A stretch of DNA of 54,390 nt, from positions 1 to 54,390 of the forward strand of contig CAJTOV010000010.1 of the NCBI GenBank assembly GCA_910577765.1. Direction: 5' to 3'. Made by a program: the position numbers and the translations under genes. This document shows positions 51,973 through 54,390 of this stretch, one piece after another; position 1 is the stretch's first letter, and every line of letters starts with the position of its first letter. The stretch is from an uncultured Lachnospiraceae bacterium. GTDB lineage: Bacteria > Bacillota > Clostridia > Lachnospirales > Lachnospiraceae. The notes beneath the pieces are model-generated. The model searched no databases, was not told the DNA's origin, and was given only the letters and a program-made list of their open reading frames with translations.

Positions 51973-53274
51973 ATGGACTTTATCGCAATTGTCGGATTTA
52001 TTTTTATGCTGGTGTTGATGTGTATTCTGGTAAGCGGCAAAGCCGCTCCGCCAGTAGTATTTACGGTGCTTCCTGTTGTTGTCTCTCTGATTTTGGGATT
52101 CAGTTTCAAAGAGCTTACGGAATTTATTGAGACAGGTATGGCTTCCATGCTGGACACCGCAGTGCTGTTTGTATTTGCCATCAGCTATTTTACTTTGATG
52201 TCGGAAATGGGGCTTTTTGACCCCATGGTAGATTTTCTCATGAAACGGACGGGAAAAAGCATCACAACCATTCTGCTTGCCGTCATGGTAACCACCTTTG
52301 TCGCCCATCTTGATGGATCGGGAGCCACCACCTTTTTAATTGTGGTGCCCGCGTTTCTTCCTCTCTGCAAAAAGGCAGGAATACGCCCCCAGGCTCTTCT
52401 GGCCTCCATGTGCGGTATGTATGGAGTCATGAATCTGGTTCCCTGGGGCGGTCCCACACTCCGGGCCGCTACGGTTATCCAGGTTCCGGCCAACGAGCTG
52501 TATGCCAGCCTCCTTCCCGGACTTATCTGCCTGGTAATCGTATCCACCGGTATTGTCGTCGTGGTTGCCCGTATTGAACAGAAACATGGCGCGGATATCA
52601 GCAAGCTGGCCCTGATGGAAACAGACTCCGGCAAATCCCAGGAGCAGGCGGGACATAAAAAGAACCAGCTCTTTAACCTGCTTCTTACCATCGGCCTGCT
52701 GGCAATTTTATTTGCTGACACTCCCCTTCCTCTGTACGTGGTCTTTATGATCGCCTATGTGGCGGCTCTGGTTGTAAACTTTCCTAATGTCAAGGATCAG
52801 AACAAAAAGATCAAGGAATATGGTTCCCAGGCCGTAAGTCTTACGGTAACGCTTTTTTCCGTAGGAATTTTTATGGGAGTACTGAAGGAATCCGGCATGA
52901 TCAATGCCATGGCAAACGCTATTATCGCCATGCTTCCCGAAGCCATCACGCCTCACCTTCACTGGTTTGTGGCATTGTTAGCCGTACCAGTTCTGATGAT
53001 TTTGGGCACCAACGCTTTTTACTATGCCCTTTTACCCATTGTCATCGGTGTCGTGGAGCCTTATGGCATATCCCCGGAAACGGTCGCCGTTACGTTTCTT
53101 CTTACCGCTACGCTTGGAACACCCTTAAGCCCATCGGTTGCTACTAACTATGTAGGTCTTGGCCTGACAGACTTGTCCATAGGTGAGCATATCCGGTACT
53201 CTCTCAGAATCTTATGGCCTGCCAGTATTGCTACACTGGTTTTATGTACCTTGGTGGGAGTGATTCCTTTCTAA
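51973..53274 (+). CDS. CitMHS-family citrate/tricarboxylate transporter
   Basis: A 433-residue membrane transporter with about twelve hydrophobic helices. THVAHLDGSG-type motif (here FVAHLDGSGATTFLIVVPA) near residue 120 and VPWGGPTLRAATV near residue 165 are the CitMHS landmarks; members import citrate with a divalent cation and protons. LGTPLSPSVATNYVG near the end matches the second conserved half. The ATG at 51973 after AGGAG is preferred; ATG at 51967 is too close. Operon with the PrpF gene. Confidence 0.9.
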   Translation: MDFIAIVGFIFMLVLMCILVSGKAAPPVVFTVLPVVVSLILGFSFKELTEFIETGMASMLDTAVLFVFAISYFTLMSEMGLFDPMVDFLMKRTGKSITTILLAVMVTTFVAHLDGSGATTFLIVVPAFLPLCKKAGIRPQALLASMCGMYGVMNLVPWGGPTLRAATVIQVPANELYASLLPGLICLVIVSTGIVVVVARIEQKHGADISKLALMETDSGKSQEQAGHKKNQLFNLLLTIGLLAILFADTPLPLYVVFMIAYVAALVVNFPNVKDQNKKIKEYGSQAVSLTVTLFSVGIFMGVLKESGMINAMANAIIAMLPEAITPHLHWFVALLAVPVLMILGTNAFYYALLPIVIGVVEPYGISPETVAVTFLLTATLGTPLSPSVATNYVGLGLTDLSIGEHIRYSLRILWPASIATLVLCTLVGVIPF

Positions 53275-53404
53275 ACATATTAAAATAGGGTTGCCGCGCT
53301 GATGTTCAAAAATTCCCGGAAGCACTGGCTCCTGAAGGTCCTAGAGGAATGTCCGTTTCTCTTATTGTCAGACTGGAGATCTCCCTTCTACTGGTTTTCT
53401 TATG

Positions 53405-53975
53405 TCATAGGGCAGCATCCATTTCTGCTTCTATCAGCTGCCTCAGTGTGGCCGCCCTGTCCAGTTCATGGGCCGGGAGTTCGCCCGGTGCGTTGGAAAA
53501 GAAGTATTGGTCTCCCCATCCGCATATTCCCTCAGGTAAAGCCATATTTCCGGTCCCGGTTTCACATAATTCCGGTTTCCATCTTCGCGGCAAGCAAAAC
53601 AGCGGATAAATTTCCTCTCCGCCGCGATTGGTCCCTTTGCACCTTCTGCCAGTACAGCCGTTTCCCCTGGGACGGACGGGTCTTCTGCGGTTTCCCACAC
53701 GGATACCGTTTTCCCTGACAATACCGGGTGCTTCCGGGGACGGCCCCTTCCTATTTCCGGGTAATGCATCTCCGTATATTCACGGAATACCTGTTCTTTT
53801 GCATCCGTTGCCGCAAAATACCATACCCCCTCCGGCAGTTCGAGACCGTCCAGAAAATCATGGTCATTCCCATATGTGGCATCACAGCCGGTCCACCGGG
53901 CCTGGAATAGGCCGCTGCGCATGGCACGGTTGAGCATCCGCTGCGTAATCCACAAGCCGGTGGAACAGTCTCTCG
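53405..53975 (-). pseudogene. IS701-family-like transposase remnant
   Basis: The minus strand shows ARWTGCDATYGNDHDFLDGLELPEGVWYF and AKEQVFREYTEMHYPEIGRGRPRKHP, typical of an IS701-type DDE transposase around its catalytic strand, then a frameshift; the homology continues in another frame as QYFFSNAPGELPAHELDRAATLR before an early stop at 53405. The N-terminal domain and the end are missing. No terminal inverted repeats were found. The gene is dead. The 130 bp between here and the CitMHS stop hold nothing recognisable. Confidence 0.75.
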
Positions 53976-53983
53976 TTGAAATC

Positions 53984-54137
53984 CACCGGCACCTCCCCCT
54001 TCGTTGGCCTTGCGCTTCTTGGAAAGGAAGTCCACCGTGCAGCACTTCTGCAGGAGGGCATCGCCTTTGTATTTCCCGTTGGAAAGGATATTCTCCACCG
54101 TCCTATGCCGCCATGCCTCCTTCCCCGTGGGCGCTCC
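53984..54137 (-). pseudogene. Serine recombinase C-terminal fragment
   Basis: In one minus-strand frame the sequence reads GAPTGKEAWRHRTVENILSNGKYKGDALLQ, followed by TVDFLSKKRKANEG, the DNA-binding region of large serine recombinases of mobile elements. A G-run indel near 53998 then breaks the frame (GEVP continues in another frame) and the transposase remnant follows at once. A stop lies directly before GAPTG. It is a decayed mobile-element fragment. Confidence 0.7.
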
Positions 54138-54333
54138 TTATATACCGTCTGCTCTTTCAGATGAATCTCCAGGCCTGGAAAGAACAGAGTCTGCGGTTCT
54201 GCTTCGTTCTGCTGGATCTCCGTGTCTGTGAAAGACGCGAGGACCATCTCCGAAACATCCTCCGTTTCCTCTATTTCCCGTATGACAATCTCTATCTTTT
54301 TTATACCTCACCACCTGCCTTTTGATCACTTCT

Positions 54334-54390
54334 CTATTTCAGGACGACTCCGTTGACTGCCTCCACCAGGTCCACCACACTGGCTCTTGC
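54334..54390 (-). CDS. C-terminal tail of an unidentified gene entering from the right
   Basis: The minus-strand frame from the window edge reads ARASVVDLVEAVNGVVLK and then stops at 54336-54334. Only 18 residues are visible, so neither coding nature nor family can be judged. Between 54138 and 54333 a second frame (EIVIREIEETEDVSEM) is open but was not recognised. Confidence 0.25.
   Translation of the reverse strand, partial: ARASVVDLVEAVNGVVLK

Overview
The window reads like a chromosomal segment of a GC-rich, anaerobic, spore-forming gut Firmicute of the Lachnospiraceae (Enterocloster/Lachnoclostridium type). This is inferred from NrdR, YlmC/YmxH, YqeG, EF-P with a PGKG loop, type III CoaX, PTS and TRAP uptake systems, strong AGGAGG ribosome sites and many consensus sigma-A promoters with 17-bp spacers. 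No rRNA, tRNA or CRISPR array was seen.

Left part (1-11.5 kb, minus strand): the 5' part of a TIGR03960-type radical SAM gene; a LacI regulator; a mannose-family PTS operon (IIA, unsaturated glucuronyl hydrolase, IIB, IIC, IID) that matches glycosaminoglycan-disaccharide loci; and a spermidine/putrescine ABC operon potABCD followed by a uridine-phosphorylase-like gene. The PTS operon has a consensus promoter and three related palindromes, two of them identical 16-mers, consistent with LacI control.

Middle (11.6-29.3 kb): azlC (apparently with a large internal in-frame deletion) and azlD; a chorismate mutase-shikimate kinase fusion facing a second chorismate mutase and aroE; efp, yqeG, nrdR, ymxH and two small membrane proteins; and a minus-strand run coaBC, alpha/beta hydrolase, prfC, pepV, metN, metI, metQ. 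The divergent coaX and an IS1096-passenger/TnpR-like protein close this part. These are mainly housekeeping genes for aromatic amino acids, CoA, translation and methionine uptake.

Signalling region (29.3-49.4 kb): four large hybrid histidine kinases, one REC/HD-GYP/PAS/GGDEF protein with both c-di-GMP-making and -breaking signatures intact, and a GMP synthase paralogue that keeps its ATP-pyrophosphatase but has lost most of its glutamine amidotransferase domain, including the catalytic Cys. This paralogue appears co-transcribed with two of the kinases. A membrane-anchored AraC regulator and a complete DctPQM TRAP transporter sit between kinases three and four. The kinases carry receiver domains but no Hpt domain, and no separate Hpt gene is visible, so the flow of phosphate is unresolved. 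This block is the most unusual part of the window.

Right end (49.4-54.4 kb): a small gene relic, then a LysR regulator divergent from a PrpF-family isomerase and a CitMHS transporter (a likely tricarboxylate-type acid cassette), and finally a scar made of a frameshifted IS701-like transposase and a serine-recombinase fragment.
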